64,000 bases of DNA from CAZVNZ01 sp964628515 (GCA_964628515.1 CAZVNZ010000005.1:62001-126000), one strand, 5' to 3'. Counted from the stretch's first letter, positions 35,363 through 45,289 are shown. The notes: a model not told the origin generated them from the letters alone. Translations and numbers: made by a program.

Positions 35363-36474
35363 GGGGTTTCCAAAGTGTTTGCAATATTTTTCAAGTAAGA
35401 AGTAATATCCAGCTTTTGAGGGCAAACACTTTCACATTCCTTACAATCTGCACACTGAGATGGCTTAGTGCTGTTTTGCAATAAATTCCGAAAATACTGC
35501 ATATGCACACCTATTTCTTTTTCTTCTGTTTTCTCCTCTGCATTAAAAATTGCAAAATACTCGGATATTACAATGTTTTGCGGACAAACAGGCTCGCAAT
35601 ATCGGCAAGATGTGCAAGGTATTACCACAGAAGAATTTATAATATCTCTAACCTGCATTACAGCATTTGTTTCTGCATCGCTAAAAGGAACAAAATTTGC
35701 TATATCGCCTATGCTTTCTTTTATTTGCTCCATATTGGAAAAACCGGATAAAATAATATCTGCTTTTTGCATAGATGCAGTAAAGCGAATTGCCCATGAA
35801 GCAGGAGATCTTGTAGGTCGAGCTTTTTTCAAAATTTCAGTTGCTTCTTTAGGCAGGTTTGCAAGCATACCTCCTTTTACAGGCTCCATAACAATAATTT
35901 TTTTGCCGTGTTTTACGGCTACTTCGTAACACTGTTTGGATTGTATTATAGGGCTTTCCCAATCAATATAATTAATTTGCAGTTGCACAAAATCCATATC
36001 GGGATAGGCGGTTAGTATTTCATCTAAAAGTTTTGCATTATCATGAAAAGAAAACCCAATATACCTGATTTTTCCTTCTTTTTTCTTTTGAAGCAAAAAA
36101 TCAAAGCAATCATATTTTTGGGCAATAGGATAGGTATCTTGCATAAGATTATGCAGTAAATAGTAATCAAAATAATCTACACCACATCTGTTTAATTGCT
36201 CCAAAAAAAACTCTTCTGCTTGCGCTTTGCTTTTTAGCTTAAAAACAGGCAGTTTCGTAGCTAAAGTATAGGTGTTGCGAGGATGACGTTTAACTAAAGC
36301 CTCTTTAGTTACAAGCTCGCTATTACCGTAAATATAGGCAGTGTCAAAATATGTGTAACCATTGCCAATAAATTCATCTACCATATTTTTTACCTGCGCA
36401 ATATCTATGCTGTTAGTGTCTTTTGCATCTGTAAGAGGGAGACGCATTAATCCAAAACCTAATTTTTTTTTCAT
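35359..36474 (-). CDS. Aldo/keto reductase with C-terminal 2x[4Fe-4S] ferredoxin domain
   Basis: 371 residues. The AKR barrel carries Asp and Tyr in FDTAYIYGNSE, Lys in ATKLP and His in YLLHNL. The C-terminal 90 residues contain two Cys clusters, CTSCRYCEPVCP and CADCKECESVCP, each giving a 4Fe-4S site. This fused architecture is common in anaerobes, where the clusters probably pass electrons to or from the AKR site. The substrate is unknown. AAAGGAA precedes ATG. It is probably monocistronic, after the terminator at 36568-36598. Confidence 0.88.
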   Translation of the reverse strand: MKKKLGFGLMRLPLTDAKDTNSIDIAQVKNMVDEFIGNGYTYFDTAYIYGNSELVTKEALVKRHPRNTYTLATKLPVFKLKSKAQAEEFFLEQLNRCGVDYFDYYLLHNLMQDTYPIAQKYDCFDFLLQKKKEGKIRYIGFSFHDNAKLLDEILTAYPDMDFVQLQINYIDWESPIIQSKQCYEVAVKHGKKIIVMEPVKGGMLANLPKEATEILKKARPTRSPASWAIRFTASMQKADIILSGFSNMEQIKESIGDIANFVPFSDAETNAVMQVRDIINSSVVIPCTSCRYCEPVCPQNIVISEYFAIFNAEEKTEEKEIGVHMQYFRNLLQNSTKPSQCADCKECESVCPQKLDITSYLKNIANTLETP

Positions 36475-36567
36475 AATTAATTCCTTTCAATTTTGTATTT
36501 TATTTTAGCAGTACATATAAATACTACTTTATAACTGAATTGAGGTAATGTCAATGGTGAAAATACA

Positions 36568-36598
36568 AGCTAAAACCACCGGACTTAGCCGGTGATTT
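36568..36598 (-). terminator. Intrinsic terminator of the rhamnosidase operon
   Basis: On the minus strand CACCGG and CCGGTG (36594-36589 and 36582-36577) form a 6-bp GC-rich stem followed by GTTTTAG, about 50 nt after the GH78 stop. A longer outer pairing (AATACAAGC with GCTTTGTATT) surrounds it. Confidence 0.7.
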
Positions 36599-36645
36599 CA
36601 ACTTTTATGCTTTGTATTTTAGTAGGAAAACTATATTAATAATAC

Positions 36646-39255
36646 TTACTCCGAGAAGCTGTACTCTCCGCTACCCACTTCAAAAGTTTTTCCGCTTGGT
36701 AAAATAATTGTTGCGGTAGAGTTAAAGGGCACAACCACATCTAAGTTAAATTTACTGCTTGAAATGCCCCATTTACATCTAATTGTGCCATACACCGTTT
36801 TAAATGTGGTGTTTGCACTTTTAATATATGTGCTTGGGCGAGGATTTATAATAAAATGCTTAAAACCGGGCGAGGATTTATCTTGCATAATACCACCAAT
36901 TCTGGAATATAACCAAGAACCTACACTACCATAAGCATAGTGATTCATAGAATTCATATTGGAAGACCAAAAGGTACCGTCTTCTTTTATTGCATCTATA
37001 TGCTCCCAAACAGTTGTAGCTCCTTTATCTACTTGATATAACCATGACGGATATTTTCTTCTTAGTAGGGTTTTATATGCGGTGTCTAAATGTCCGTTGT
37101 CGCTTAATGCTTCAAGAATATAGGGTATTCCCATAAAGCCTACGGTTAGTCTGCAATCGTCTTCTTCCAATTGTTTTGCAAGCAGTTCTGCTTGTAGTTC
37201 CATATTTGGTGCTAACTCGAATTTTAATGCAAGTATTTTTGCTGTTTGTGTCCAAATATTTACAACGCCATCTTTGGTAAAATACTTGCTTTTAAAAATA
37301 GTATATGCATCTTCAAACATTTTAATGTATTTATTGTAAACACTACTGTTTTTAAGTATTTTTGCAGATTTATACGTTAGCTTTATACATTGCATCATAA
37401 AAGCATCGGCAATGTACTGTATAGGAGTTGCCCCAACGTAATCTCCGTCCTCGGCATCAAGAGCAACCCAATCGCCGTATCCGTTTTCGGTACATATTCC
37501 TATGGGTGTGATATACTGATTGTACAGGAAATCACACCATTTTGTCATACTTTCCAACTGATTACTAAGCAAGTTCTCGTCTTCATAAAACTCATACATT
37601 GTATAGGGGCAAATTGCAACGGCATCGCTCCAACCGGCTGCATAATCCACATTATCCATACCTTTTTCAATATCTTCTTTAGATAATCCATTCCTTGTGT
37701 TAAATTCGTCTTTTACATATATTTGCTTTTCTGACGGATCTACTAAATTTATTTTAGGAATAATTACGGGTATTGCACCTTTTTCTCCCTGTTCTAAAGC
37801 TAAATCCATAAGCCATTTGCGTAAAAAGTTGTTTACATTATATATGTAGCTTGCAGTTTCCAAAAATACGTGAGTGTCTGCCGTCCAGCCCAAACGCTCG
37901 TCTCTTTGAGGGCAGTCCGTAGGAATATCCACATAATTACCTTTCATACCCCATTCTATATTGCTGTTTAGCTTGTTTAGCATCTCATTATCACAGATAA
38001 AAGTGCCTGTTCTTTCCATATCGCTACATATTACGCAAATATCGAAGTTTTCTAATCTTACATCTCCGGGAAACTCGCATACCTTTATGTATCTAAATCC
38101 GTAAAAGGTGGTTTTGGGCATATATTCGTTATAACCGTCTTTTAAGGTATACACGTAATCGCATAATGCAGACCTGTAATTCTCATTATAAAAATTGCCG
38201 TCGTTATCAAAAACTTCTGCAAATTTTAATACTACTTTATCACCTTTTTTGCCGGTAACTTTAACTAAAGGCATACCAACAACATTTTGTCCTACATCTA
38301 GCACAAGCTCTCCTTTAGGCGTAGTAATAATTTCTTTAATAGGAATTTTTTGAATGATTTTAACACCTTCGCTATTTGCACCCATTAGAACAGATTTATT
38401 GTAGTTTTCTATACGCACAGGCTTGTCCTTTGGGTATTCATCAAAGGCACAGCAATGTTCTCCGTCAAAAATTCCTGCAAAGCTTATGTTGCTAAAGCCG
38501 TATTTCCAGCTATCGTCCGTAACTATTTGGGTTATTTTGGAGTTCTCGTTTTCTATTGAGATGTATGCAAGAGCAGCAAGGTTATTGCTAAATTCAGTTT
38601 GCCTGTTTACGTCCGCCCACTGCATTATTCTATTATACCATCCGTTTGAAACGGTTATATCTATGGTGTTTTCCCCTTCTTGTAAATAGGGGCTAATATC
38701 GTATGTGTAATACTGCATATGCTTTAAATGAGCAGTCCAACCGGGAGATAGATACATATCGCCTACATATTTTCCGTTAATCTCGCAAAAATTAATACCC
38801 ATACTTGTAATGTACAGCCTTGCTTTTTTTACTCCGCTTTGCAGGGTGAACTTTTTCTCAAACACTACGGGTCTGTTATATTCGTGCTCTTTGCTTGTTA
38901 AATCCGCTTTTGTATCAAAATCCGCCGTAATATAACTGCCTTTAAATTCTTCGTTTAGTTTACCCGTTTCAAAAAAACTGTTGCCGGTAAATTCTTCGTT
39001 TTCGTTATCGGTAACCCAAATATCTACATCATAGCGGGTATATGGCTTTAGGGGAGCACCATCATATTTAATATAATGAGATTTTTCTGTGGCTACAATT
39101 TGGCTGTCCCAAACTATATTTTCGCCCTCTTTAACAATAATGCGATTAGTTTTTTGTACAGAATTCTTTTTACCGTTTTCTATAATATAAGAGAAACGAG
39201 GCTTGCAAACGTCTAAACCAAGGGGAAAAATAAGATTTTCGATTTTAATTTTCAT
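36646..39255 (-). CDS. Alpha-L-rhamnosidase, GH78
   Basis: 869 residues, the usual length for Bac_rhamnosid proteins. N-terminal beta domains (CKPRFSYIIENG, KPYTRYDVDIWV, GFRYIKVCEFPGD) precede the (alpha/alpha)6 catalytic barrel. The hallmark DCPQRDERLGWTADTHVF lies near residue 450, including the catalytic acidic residues, followed by GWSDAVAICPYTMY and TTVWEHID. There is no signal peptide, so it acts in the cytoplasm on imported oligosaccharides and releases L-rhamnose. Last gene of the operon with the ABC importer. GAGG lies 7 nt before the ATG. Confidence 0.92.
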   Translation of the reverse strand: MKIKIENLIFPLGLDVCKPRFSYIIENGKKNSVQKTNRIIVKEGENIVWDSQIVATEKSHYIKYDGAPLKPYTRYDVDIWVTDNENEEFTGNSFFETGKLNEEFKGSYITADFDTKADLTSKEHEYNRPVVFEKKFTLQSGVKKARLYITSMGINFCEINGKYVGDMYLSPGWTAHLKHMQYYTYDISPYLQEGENTIDITVSNGWYNRIMQWADVNRQTEFSNNLAALAYISIENENSKITQIVTDDSWKYGFSNISFAGIFDGEHCCAFDEYPKDKPVRIENYNKSVLMGANSEGVKIIQKIPIKEIITTPKGELVLDVGQNVVGMPLVKVTGKKGDKVVLKFAEVFDNDGNFYNENYRSALCDYVYTLKDGYNEYMPKTTFYGFRYIKVCEFPGDVRLENFDICVICSDMERTGTFICDNEMLNKLNSNIEWGMKGNYVDIPTDCPQRDERLGWTADTHVFLETASYIYNVNNFLRKWLMDLALEQGEKGAIPVIIPKINLVDPSEKQIYVKDEFNTRNGLSKEDIEKGMDNVDYAAGWSDAVAICPYTMYEFYEDENLLSNQLESMTKWCDFLYNQYITPIGICTENGYGDWVALDAEDGDYVGATPIQYIADAFMMQCIKLTYKSAKILKNSSVYNKYIKMFEDAYTIFKSKYFTKDGVVNIWTQTAKILALKFELAPNMELQAELLAKQLEEDDCRLTVGFMGIPYILEALSDNGHLDTAYKTLLRRKYPSWLYQVDKGATTVWEHIDAIKEDGTFWSSNMNSMNHYAYGSVGSWLYSRIGGIMQDKSSPGFKHFIINPRPSTYIKSANTTFKTVYGTIRCKWGISSSKFNLDVVVPFNSTATIILPSGKTFEVGSGEYSFSE

Positions 39256-39299
39256 GTTGATACCTCTTTATAATTATTTATTCTGATATTTTTTTTATG

Positions 39300-40382
39300 T
39301 TAAATATCATTCATTATTTGTTTTAGTTTAGTAATATAATATTTGTAATTTTCTAAAGATGCATCCGGTTGTAGTTGATGATCGCAACCGGGTATGTACC
39401 CTCCTTGTTTAATTACAGGCAAAATACGCTCAAATTCTGCATCTATCGCCTTTTTTCCTTTGGAGATTTCGAGTTTATTATAACCGCCGATAAATCGAAG
39501 ATTGGGGTATGTTGCCCTAACTTTATTAATATCCATTCCGGCATTAACATCCATTGGCAAAAAACCATCCACACCGGTTTTAATAAAATCGCTTATTAAC
39601 GAGTTAAAATCTCCATCCGTATCCACAAAAATATATTTAGCACCTGCTTTTTTTAAAGAGGGAAACAGTTTTTCATAGTAATTGCCCAAAAATTCGTGAA
39701 ACATAGCAGAGGAAATCATAGGGCCGTTTTTACCGCTTAAATCTTCTTGAAAATAAATTACATTTGCAGGTAGCATATTAAGTAGTTTTACTAAATACTT
39801 TAAATAAAAATCTAAAATGTACTCGTTTACTTTATGAAGTAAATCCGGTTTGTCATAAAATGCGTATAAATGGTCTTCTATTCCAAATAACTCTCTTGGA
39901 GCAAAAAAGAAACCGTCTATGTTAATGCGTATAGAGTAATCTCCCTTTTGATGCCCCTGCGTATACTTACCGAAAACTTCTTCAAAATCAGCATCGGAGA
40001 AAAAATCTGACTCTATTGTTTTGGAGTATTTAAGTAACTTATCAAAATCTGCATTGGTTTCTAAATAAGGTTTTCCCATAATTTCTGCCGTATTGTAGCG
40101 TATAGGTAACACAATGCCTACTCTAAGAAGATTATCAAAACCCAAATATTCCTCGTACTCCATAACGCCATTTGCCCAAGATGAACAAAGAAAATTATCT
40201 CGCTTTGTACCACATATTTTTGGATTAAGATAGGTTATGCTTTCTAAGTATTTTTGAGGCAAACCCTGTTTTGCAAATTCAAACATAGTTAAATCCCAAG
40301 GATAAAATGTTTCTTGTACACTTCCTCTATCTTTGTTTTTATTAAAATCAAGAGTTGCAATTTCTCTGTCTTTAGTATTCAT
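39300..40382 (-). CDS. UroD-like protein lacking the H-x-C motif (360 aa)
   Basis: UroD-fold protein recognised by its overall pattern: N-terminal helical pair, YFQEDLSGKNGPMISSAMFHEFLGNYYEKLF, and C-terminal FIGGYNKLEISKG with GGYIPGCDHQLQP. At the position where MtaA-type relatives have H-x-C-G it reads FVDTDGD, so the zinc pair is missing. It is neither HemE nor a standard methyltransferase. It lies 2 nt from the GH-A-like gene and 44 nt before GH78, inside the rhamnosidase operon. Role unknown. It is the second independent association of a UroD-like protein with rhamnose genes in this window. Confidence 0.72.
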   Translation of the reverse strand: MNTKDREIATLDFNKNKDRGSVQETFYPWDLTMFEFAKQGLPQKYLESITYLNPKICGTKRDNFLCSSWANGVMEYEEYLGFDNLLRVGIVLPIRYNTAEIMGKPYLETNADFDKLLKYSKTIESDFFSDADFEEVFGKYTQGHQKGDYSIRINIDGFFFAPRELFGIEDHLYAFYDKPDLLHKVNEYILDFYLKYLVKLLNMLPANVIYFQEDLSGKNGPMISSAMFHEFLGNYYEKLFPSLKKAGAKYIFVDTDGDFNSLISDFIKTGVDGFLPMDVNAGMDINKVRATYPNLRFIGGYNKLEISKGKKAIDAEFERILPVIKQGGYIPGCDHQLQPDASLENYKYYITKLKQIMNDI

Positions 40383-40384
40383 AA

Positions 40385-41836
40385 TTACTTCCTTACTATT
40401 TTAATAACAATATCGTGGTTAAACTTAGGTATTTTAATTGTGCTTCCGGGTACATCTACGCCTATGGAGTAAGTACCCGTTTGTGGAGAGTAAATATAGG
40501 CAGTATACACATCATTTATGTTTACCCAAACATCACCCCATAAAGCACTGCCATAATCTTTAGTGTCTAATTCCCGTTTATCTGCAATATAAATGTTGTA
40601 TTCTTTATTTGTTGCACCATAAACGCATACAATGGTATTTGGGATGTTGCAGGTTGCAAAATCGCTTAGGGGACGTCCGCATACTAAATCCATACTGCTT
40701 ATATACTCTTGCAAATATTTATACCAGGTGCGTATATATTTTTGGGATTCCGCAGTTCCTGTTGGGCTGTTTACTAAAATAGAAAAGTCTATGTAATCGT
40801 AACTTGCTCCGCACATTGCAGCAGTCCAAGCACGTTTTCTGTGTATCGTCCACCCGTCATAGTCTTTATACATAGAAGCTACATTGTCTTCGTCCATATT
40901 TAATATTTTATCCTCGTGATAGGTATCCAAGCAAAAGGCTTTGTAATCGTCTAAACAAAGGCTTTTGCTCATAAATTCTCCCATATTGTAACGTTTATTG
41001 TTATATATTATATTTTCTAAAGGGTGAATATTAATAATATCCGCATCCATAACCGAAAAATTATAATTTGTGTTAATAACAAGTTCTTTTCCCGGATGCC
41101 AATTCCAGCATTCTTCTGCGGCAATAAGATGTTGATTGGGTAAATCTTTCTCTTCATTTCGTATTAGGCTTATTAATTCATTTTGCCATGCGTTAATTTC
41201 TTCGGCAGTTACAATATCGGGAGTAAAGCAAACGGGTTCGTTGCAAATTTCAAAAATAAAATTTGGGTATTGATTTAACTCATGAACAACCTTTTTAACA
41301 TATTTTTTTTGATATTCAAACAGCTTAGTATTTTGCTTACTCATTGCTTGGCTAAAGTGAACATCTTCTATATTGTTGATGTTGTTTTTAGAGCATAAAG
41401 GTATTAACTCAAACAGTCCTTGAGAGTAAGAATTGGAAAAAAGCACAATTTCAGCAATAACATTGCATTCTTTGGCGAAACTCATAAAATCGTGAAGGCG
41501 CTCAAAAAATTCCTCATTAAATTCCTCTAAATCGTATTTAAGTTTTCTGTTGTCGTGTATGCCCTCTGCCGTTGGTTTAAAAGGAGAAATATAATCCGGG
41601 CTTTCCGGCTTGCAGGTAGAATATGGGTTTTCTTTGGTTTGCAGCTCTCTAAACAACAAAAACAGACGTGTGTAATTTTGTTTTTTTGCCTTGCAATCGC
41701 AAAGATAGGCTTTGTAATCGAAAGGTCTGTTCATAACAGCTCCGTAATGCTCTGTGGCGCATATAAGTAGGATGGCTTTGTTTTTATACTCAAATACCTT
41801 TTTGTTTTGGCTGTGGCGTTTTATAGCGTTACTCAT
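40385..41836 (-). CDS. Glycoside hydrolase clan A-like (beta/alpha)8 protein
   Basis: 483 residues, no signal peptide. The central motif NFIFEICNEP (Glu200) is the acid/base Asn-Glu-Pro of clan GH-A barrels. Upstream are AILLICATEHYG and RLFLLFREL, and downstream DIINIHPLEN and a probable nucleophile region around KAFCLDTYHED. The C-terminal 90 residues are a beta-sandwich (STIKIPKFNHDIVIKIV). The exact family cannot be named. It is likely an exo- or endo-glycosidase acting inside the cell on the imported oligosaccharide together with GH78. TAGGAGA precedes ATG. Confidence 0.7.
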   Translation of the reverse strand: MSNAIKRHSQNKKVFEYKNKAILLICATEHYGAVMNRPFDYKAYLCDCKAKKQNYTRLFLLFRELQTKENPYSTCKPESPDYISPFKPTAEGIHDNRKLKYDLEEFNEEFFERLHDFMSFAKECNVIAEIVLFSNSYSQGLFELIPLCSKNNINNIEDVHFSQAMSKQNTKLFEYQKKYVKKVVHELNQYPNFIFEICNEPVCFTPDIVTAEEINAWQNELISLIRNEEKDLPNQHLIAAEECWNWHPGKELVINTNYNFSVMDADIINIHPLENIIYNNKRYNMGEFMSKSLCLDDYKAFCLDTYHEDKILNMDEDNVASMYKDYDGWTIHRKRAWTAAMCGASYDYIDFSILVNSPTGTAESQKYIRTWYKYLQEYISSMDLVCGRPLSDFATCNIPNTIVCVYGATNKEYNIYIADKRELDTKDYGSALWGDVWVNINDVYTAYIYSPQTGTYSIGVDVPGSTIKIPKFNHDIVIKIVRK

Positions 41837-41866
41837 AAATATATATTCTCCTAAAGTATTTAAAAT

Positions 41867-42706
41867 TTAGCCTTTTATTGCCCCTGCGGTAATGCCGGAT
41901 ACAATTTTTTTATTTAGTATTATATATAGTATTAAAGGTGGTATTGTTATTAAAATTACATCTGCAAACAGTAAATTCCAATTATTTGCATATCTACCCA
42001 TAAAGTTATACAAGGTAAGCTGTACCGTTACGTTTTGTGCACCGGGTAAAAAATACAGGGGGTTAGTAAAATCGTTAAATATAGTTACTCCGGTTATTAC
42101 AGCAATGGTTGCGGTAACAGGCATCAACAAAGGAAATACTACGTTAAAAAACAATCTGCCCTTTCCGCAACCGTCCACAAGTGCCGCTTCCTCGATTTCT
42201 CTTGGAACAGACATCATATAGCCTCTGTACAGCATAATTGCAAATGGTATGTTTAATGCTACTTCAACAAGTATCATGCCAAATAAAGACTTATATATGC
42301 CAAGTGCTTTAAGTACATAAATTGTAGGCATTATGGAGGGTGGTACCATTAGTCCTGCCAAGAGTACAAAACTTACGAATGTCATAAACTTACCGCTTCT
42401 GCGGTGAATAACATACCCTGCCATAGCACACACAACTATTAATATGGCAATGGAACCTGCGGTTATTATTGCGCTATTGGCAAAACCACGCACAAAAGAA
42501 TAATTTTGCGCCGTAAATACTTCGGTATAGTTTTCGGCAATGTGGAAAGTCTCCGGCCAGTTTAAGTTCATTAAACCAGCGGCTTTTCTGTCTTTAAAAG
42601 AGTTTATGAGTATAAAATAAAAGGGAAGAGCATAGATTGCAATTACGCATATAGACGTAATTATTTCGGATGCGTAGCTTCTCTTGAATGCTGATTTGGT
42701 TTTCAT
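41867..42706 (-). CDS. Carbohydrate ABC transporter permease (MalG/YesQ type)
   Basis: 279 residues with six transmembrane segments and the EAA loop (EIEEAALVDGCGKGRLFFNVVFPLLMPV) that docks the ATPase. It overlaps the other permease gene by 4 nt (ATGA), with GGGAGG upstream. With the partner permease and SBP it forms a CUT1 importer for oligosaccharides. No cognate ATPase gene is present, as is usual for YesOPQ-type systems that share MsmX. Confidence 0.9.
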   Translation of the reverse strand: MKTKSAFKRSYASEIITSICVIAIYALPFYFILINSFKDRKAAGLMNLNWPETFHIAENYTEVFTAQNYSFVRGFANSAIITAGSIAILIVVCAMAGYVIHRRSGKFMTFVSFVLLAGLMVPPSIMPTIYVLKALGIYKSLFGMILVEVALNIPFAIMLYRGYMMSVPREIEEAALVDGCGKGRLFFNVVFPLLMPVTATIAVITGVTIFNDFTNPLYFLPGAQNVTVQLTLYNFMGRYANNWNLLFADVILITIPPLILYIILNKKIVSGITAGAIKG

Positions 42707-43584
42707 ATTTTTTCCTCCCTGTTTATTAAGAACTTATATAAAGGAAAGGCTATAAAAGCTATCAGAATAAACATTATTACATTTCCTGCGGTAGAAAGCC
42801 CATAAAATCCGGCTTGAAACTGCTTATACACAATTGAAGACAATACATCCGTTGCAAAGCCGGGTCCACCTTTTGTCATAGACCAAATTAAATCAAAATA
42901 CCTCATACCACCTATAAATGCAAGTATTATTACGGAATTTATTGCCGGACGCATTAATGGCAAGGTAATTTTAAAGAATTTGTCTTTTGAATTTGCACCG
43001 TCTATCGAAACTGCCTCGTAGTAGTCTTTGGGTATTGCCTCTATGCCGGCTATGCAAATAATTGTTGCAACGCCAACTCCTTTCCAAACATCTACAAATA
43101 TGATAGAGTATAATGCTAACTGAGGATTGCCCAACCAATCAACAGTTGGAAGTCCAATGGTAGATAATATATTGTTAAATACACCATTTGTGGGGTGCAT
43201 AAGTACACTGAAAGTTAAACCTATGGCAAGTGTGCTTACCATATAAGGAAACAACACTACGGATCTTAGCATATTTTTATTTCGTATTTTAGAAGTAAGA
43301 AGTACGGCAAGTAAAACACCTATAACCACTTTTAGCACAGTTGTTACACTTGCATAAATAAGGGTATTTGGAATAGCACCTCTAAGAGAGGGCTCTTCAA
43401 AAAACATTTTAAAGTTGTCTAAACCTATAAAAGTATAATCTGTTAAATTCCATATTGTTAAGCTGTAAAAAAAGGATAAGAATGTAGGCATTATAAATAT
43501 TATGACATATATTACAGCGGCAGGTACAAGAAACCAAAGCGTGTAAGCGGATAGCGATTTCTTCTTTTTTTGAGACAGTAACAC
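42703..43584 (-). CDS. Carbohydrate ABC transporter permease (MalF/UgpA/YesP type)
   Basis: 293 residues from GTG 43584 with GGAGGG seven bases upstream. Six transmembrane helices and the EAA motif (YYEAVSIDGANSKDKFFKITLPLMRPA) are clear. The N-terminus is basic (SQKKKKSLSAY). It pairs with the 41867-42706 permease. A 14-bp hairpin separates it from the SBP gene, suggesting differential expression. Confidence 0.9.
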   Translation of the reverse strand: MLLSQKKKKSLSAYTLWFLVPAAVIYVIIFIMPTFLSFFYSLTIWNLTDYTFIGLDNFKMFFEEPSLRGAIPNTLIYASVTTVLKVVIGVLLAVLLTSKIRNKNMLRSVVLFPYMVSTLAIGLTFSVLMHPTNGVFNNILSTIGLPTVDWLGNPQLALYSIIFVDVWKGVGVATIICIAGIEAIPKDYYEAVSIDGANSKDKFFKITLPLMRPAINSVIILAFIGGMRYFDLIWSMTKGGPGFATDVLSSIVYKQFQAGFYGLSTAGNVIMFILIAFIAFPLYKFLINREEKI

Positions 43585-43606
43585 AGTTTTTCCCTCCTAT
43601 TTTTTT

Positions 43607-43636
43607 ATATGCCGTACCAACTTTGGTACGGCATAT
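43607..43636 (-). repeat. 14-bp perfect stem-loop between SBP and permease genes
   Basis: ATATGCCGTACCAA (43607-43620) and its exact complement (43623-43636) with a 2-nt gap. On the transcribed minus strand it is followed by A residues, not U. It probably stabilises the SBP mRNA or limits readthrough. Confidence 0.75.
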
Positions 43637-43659
43637 AGTCAATGCTCTGCTTATTTATT

Positions 43660-45024
43660 TTACCAGCCTTCCAATCCAAGTTGAGCGGCTTGTTTTTCGC
43701 AGTCTTTATCGTAAAGCTCTGCCGCTTCTAAGGCGGTATTCATTCCGGAACCTACTGCAACACAAATTTGAGGGCAGTTTGGTCCTTTTACGGGGGTAAC
43801 AAACTCTATTGCACTTGTGGCCTTATCATTTTCAAAGTATGGTAACATATCTTTTACCGCAGTAAAAGCGTCATCTCCTAAATCTACACCGTTTACAAGG
43901 AAGGGTCCTGTTGCTTTAACGGCTGCTCCGTAAATTGCTATGCCTTCATCGGACAAGTAGAACTCCAAGAATTTTTTTGCAAGGTCTGCATTTGGGCTGT
44001 CTTTATAAACATGTATTGTTGAAGAGGGCCACATTGTAACACCTTCTTCGCCTGCTTTATCTGCCCATACGGGCATAAAACCAATATCATTCACTTGGTC
44101 GGGATAATTTTCTCCAATAGTACCAAGCATCATTGTAAGCATAGGCCAATGCACACCATCACCGTTTGCGAGCATATCCATAGCAACGTCTGTGGTAGTT
44201 GCAAGGTAATCTTCGTTCATTAAATCTTTGGTGGAGGCAAGTTTTTCAAAACTTCTTAATGCCGCCGGAGTTGTTGCGTACTTTGCTTTGTTAGCAGTAA
44301 AATCTGCAGCAAATGTAGGTACTTCCTTTTGAACATTATAATAGTCACCCAAAAGAATTAACTGCGTAGACCAATCTTCTTTATAGGACCCAATAATTGC
44401 GGTTTTGCCTGCTGCTTTAATTTTTTCGCAGTTTGCAATAAATTCGTCCCAAGTAGTAGGAACACTAAGTCCTAATTCTTCGTAGACTTTTTTGTTGTAA
44501 AGTATTCCGCCCGCAAAAGAGGATGCCATGGGTATTGCGTATAGTTTGTCGTTGTAGCTTGCTACATCCACAAAGCCCTGTTGTAATCTACTTGCAAAAG
44601 GTTCGTTGGATAAATCTGCCATATTTTGTTCGGGATTCAAAACTATCATTTGCGCACCGGCATTGTTAATAAACAAATCGCCCATATCGCCTGATGCCAA
44701 CCTTGTTTTTAAGATGTTTTCCGAGCCTTCAGCGGCTATAATATCAAACTCTAAATTAATTCCGAGTTTTTCCTTGGCTGCTGCGGCTACTGCTTCAATA
44801 CCCGGTTTGGGTACAGAATCGGGAAATACTAATGTAAGCGTTCCGCCATCAGCTACGGGAGTATCTGCCACAGGAGCATCCGCCACGGGAGCATCATCTG
44901 CCACGGGAGTAGCCGGTTGGTCTGTTGCGGCTTCTTGTGCAGGCGCCGCTGCTTGATTGCAAGCTGCGAATACAAATACAGCTATTAGTACAATCACAAT
45001 TACACTAAAGATTTTTTTACTCAT
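43660..45024 (-). CDS. Carbohydrate ABC transporter substrate-binding lipoprotein (YesO type, SBP family 1)
   Basis: Start at ATG 45024 (MSKKIFSV), with GGAGGAG upstream; an ATG five codons earlier overlaps that site. 454 residues: lipobox FAAC, an Ala/Pro/Val-Asp linker to about residue 60, then a cluster D binding fold (TLVFPDSVPKPGIEAVAAAA, LYAIPMASSFAGGILYNKKVYEELGLSVPTTWDEF). It binds oligosaccharides outside the cell for the CUT1 permeases. First gene of the rhamnosidase operon, divergent from the YesMN-type pair that should control it. Confidence 0.9.
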   Translation of the reverse strand: MSKKIFSVIVIVLIAVFVFAACNQAAAPAQEAATDQPATPVADDAPVADAPVADTPVADGGTLTLVFPDSVPKPGIEAVAAAAKEKLGINLEFDIIAAEGSENILKTRLASGDMGDLFINNAGAQMIVLNPEQNMADLSNEPFASRLQQGFVDVASYNDKLYAIPMASSFAGGILYNKKVYEELGLSVPTTWDEFIANCEKIKAAGKTAIIGSYKEDWSTQLILLGDYYNVQKEVPTFAADFTANKAKYATTPAALRSFEKLASTKDLMNEDYLATTTDVAMDMLANGDGVHWPMLTMMLGTIGENYPDQVNDIGFMPVWADKAGEEGVTMWPSSTIHVYKDSPNADLAKKFLEFYLSDEGIAIYGAAVKATGPFLVNGVDLGDDAFTAVKDMLPYFENDKATSAIEFVTPVKGPNCPQICVAVGSGMNTALEAAELYDKDCEKQAAQLGLEGW

Positions 45025-45159
45025 TTTTTTCTCCTCCATTTTTTAATAAAGATTGATACATATTGACTTGCAAATTAATAATATCATCGGTTATTTATGA
45101 GTTACATAGACAAAACAGTATTGTTTAATGTAATATCCAAAACAATTAGACCATAATAA

Positions 45160-45188
45160 TTGACAATATATATAGGATGGTTTATTCT
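45160..45188 (+). promoter_or_regulatory. Promoter of the two-component operon
   Basis: Perfect TTGACA (45160-45165) and TATTCT (45183-45188) separated by 17 bp, about 100 bp upstream of the histidine kinase start. The 250-bp divergent region to the SBP gene would hold the response-regulator sites. I see no clean direct repeat. Confidence 0.6.
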
Positions 45189-45289
45189 GTAAATCGATAA
45201 ACTTAGTACAATTCGTAATTTGCACTAAAAATTCAAGTATATCAAGTATATATTAATTTCTACCATTTTTAAATATGTGAGGGGATTTA

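Noticed and set aside
43607..43636. Rho-independent terminator after the SBP gene
   Set aside because: On the transcribed strand the stem is followed by A residues and the next gene is part of the same transporter.
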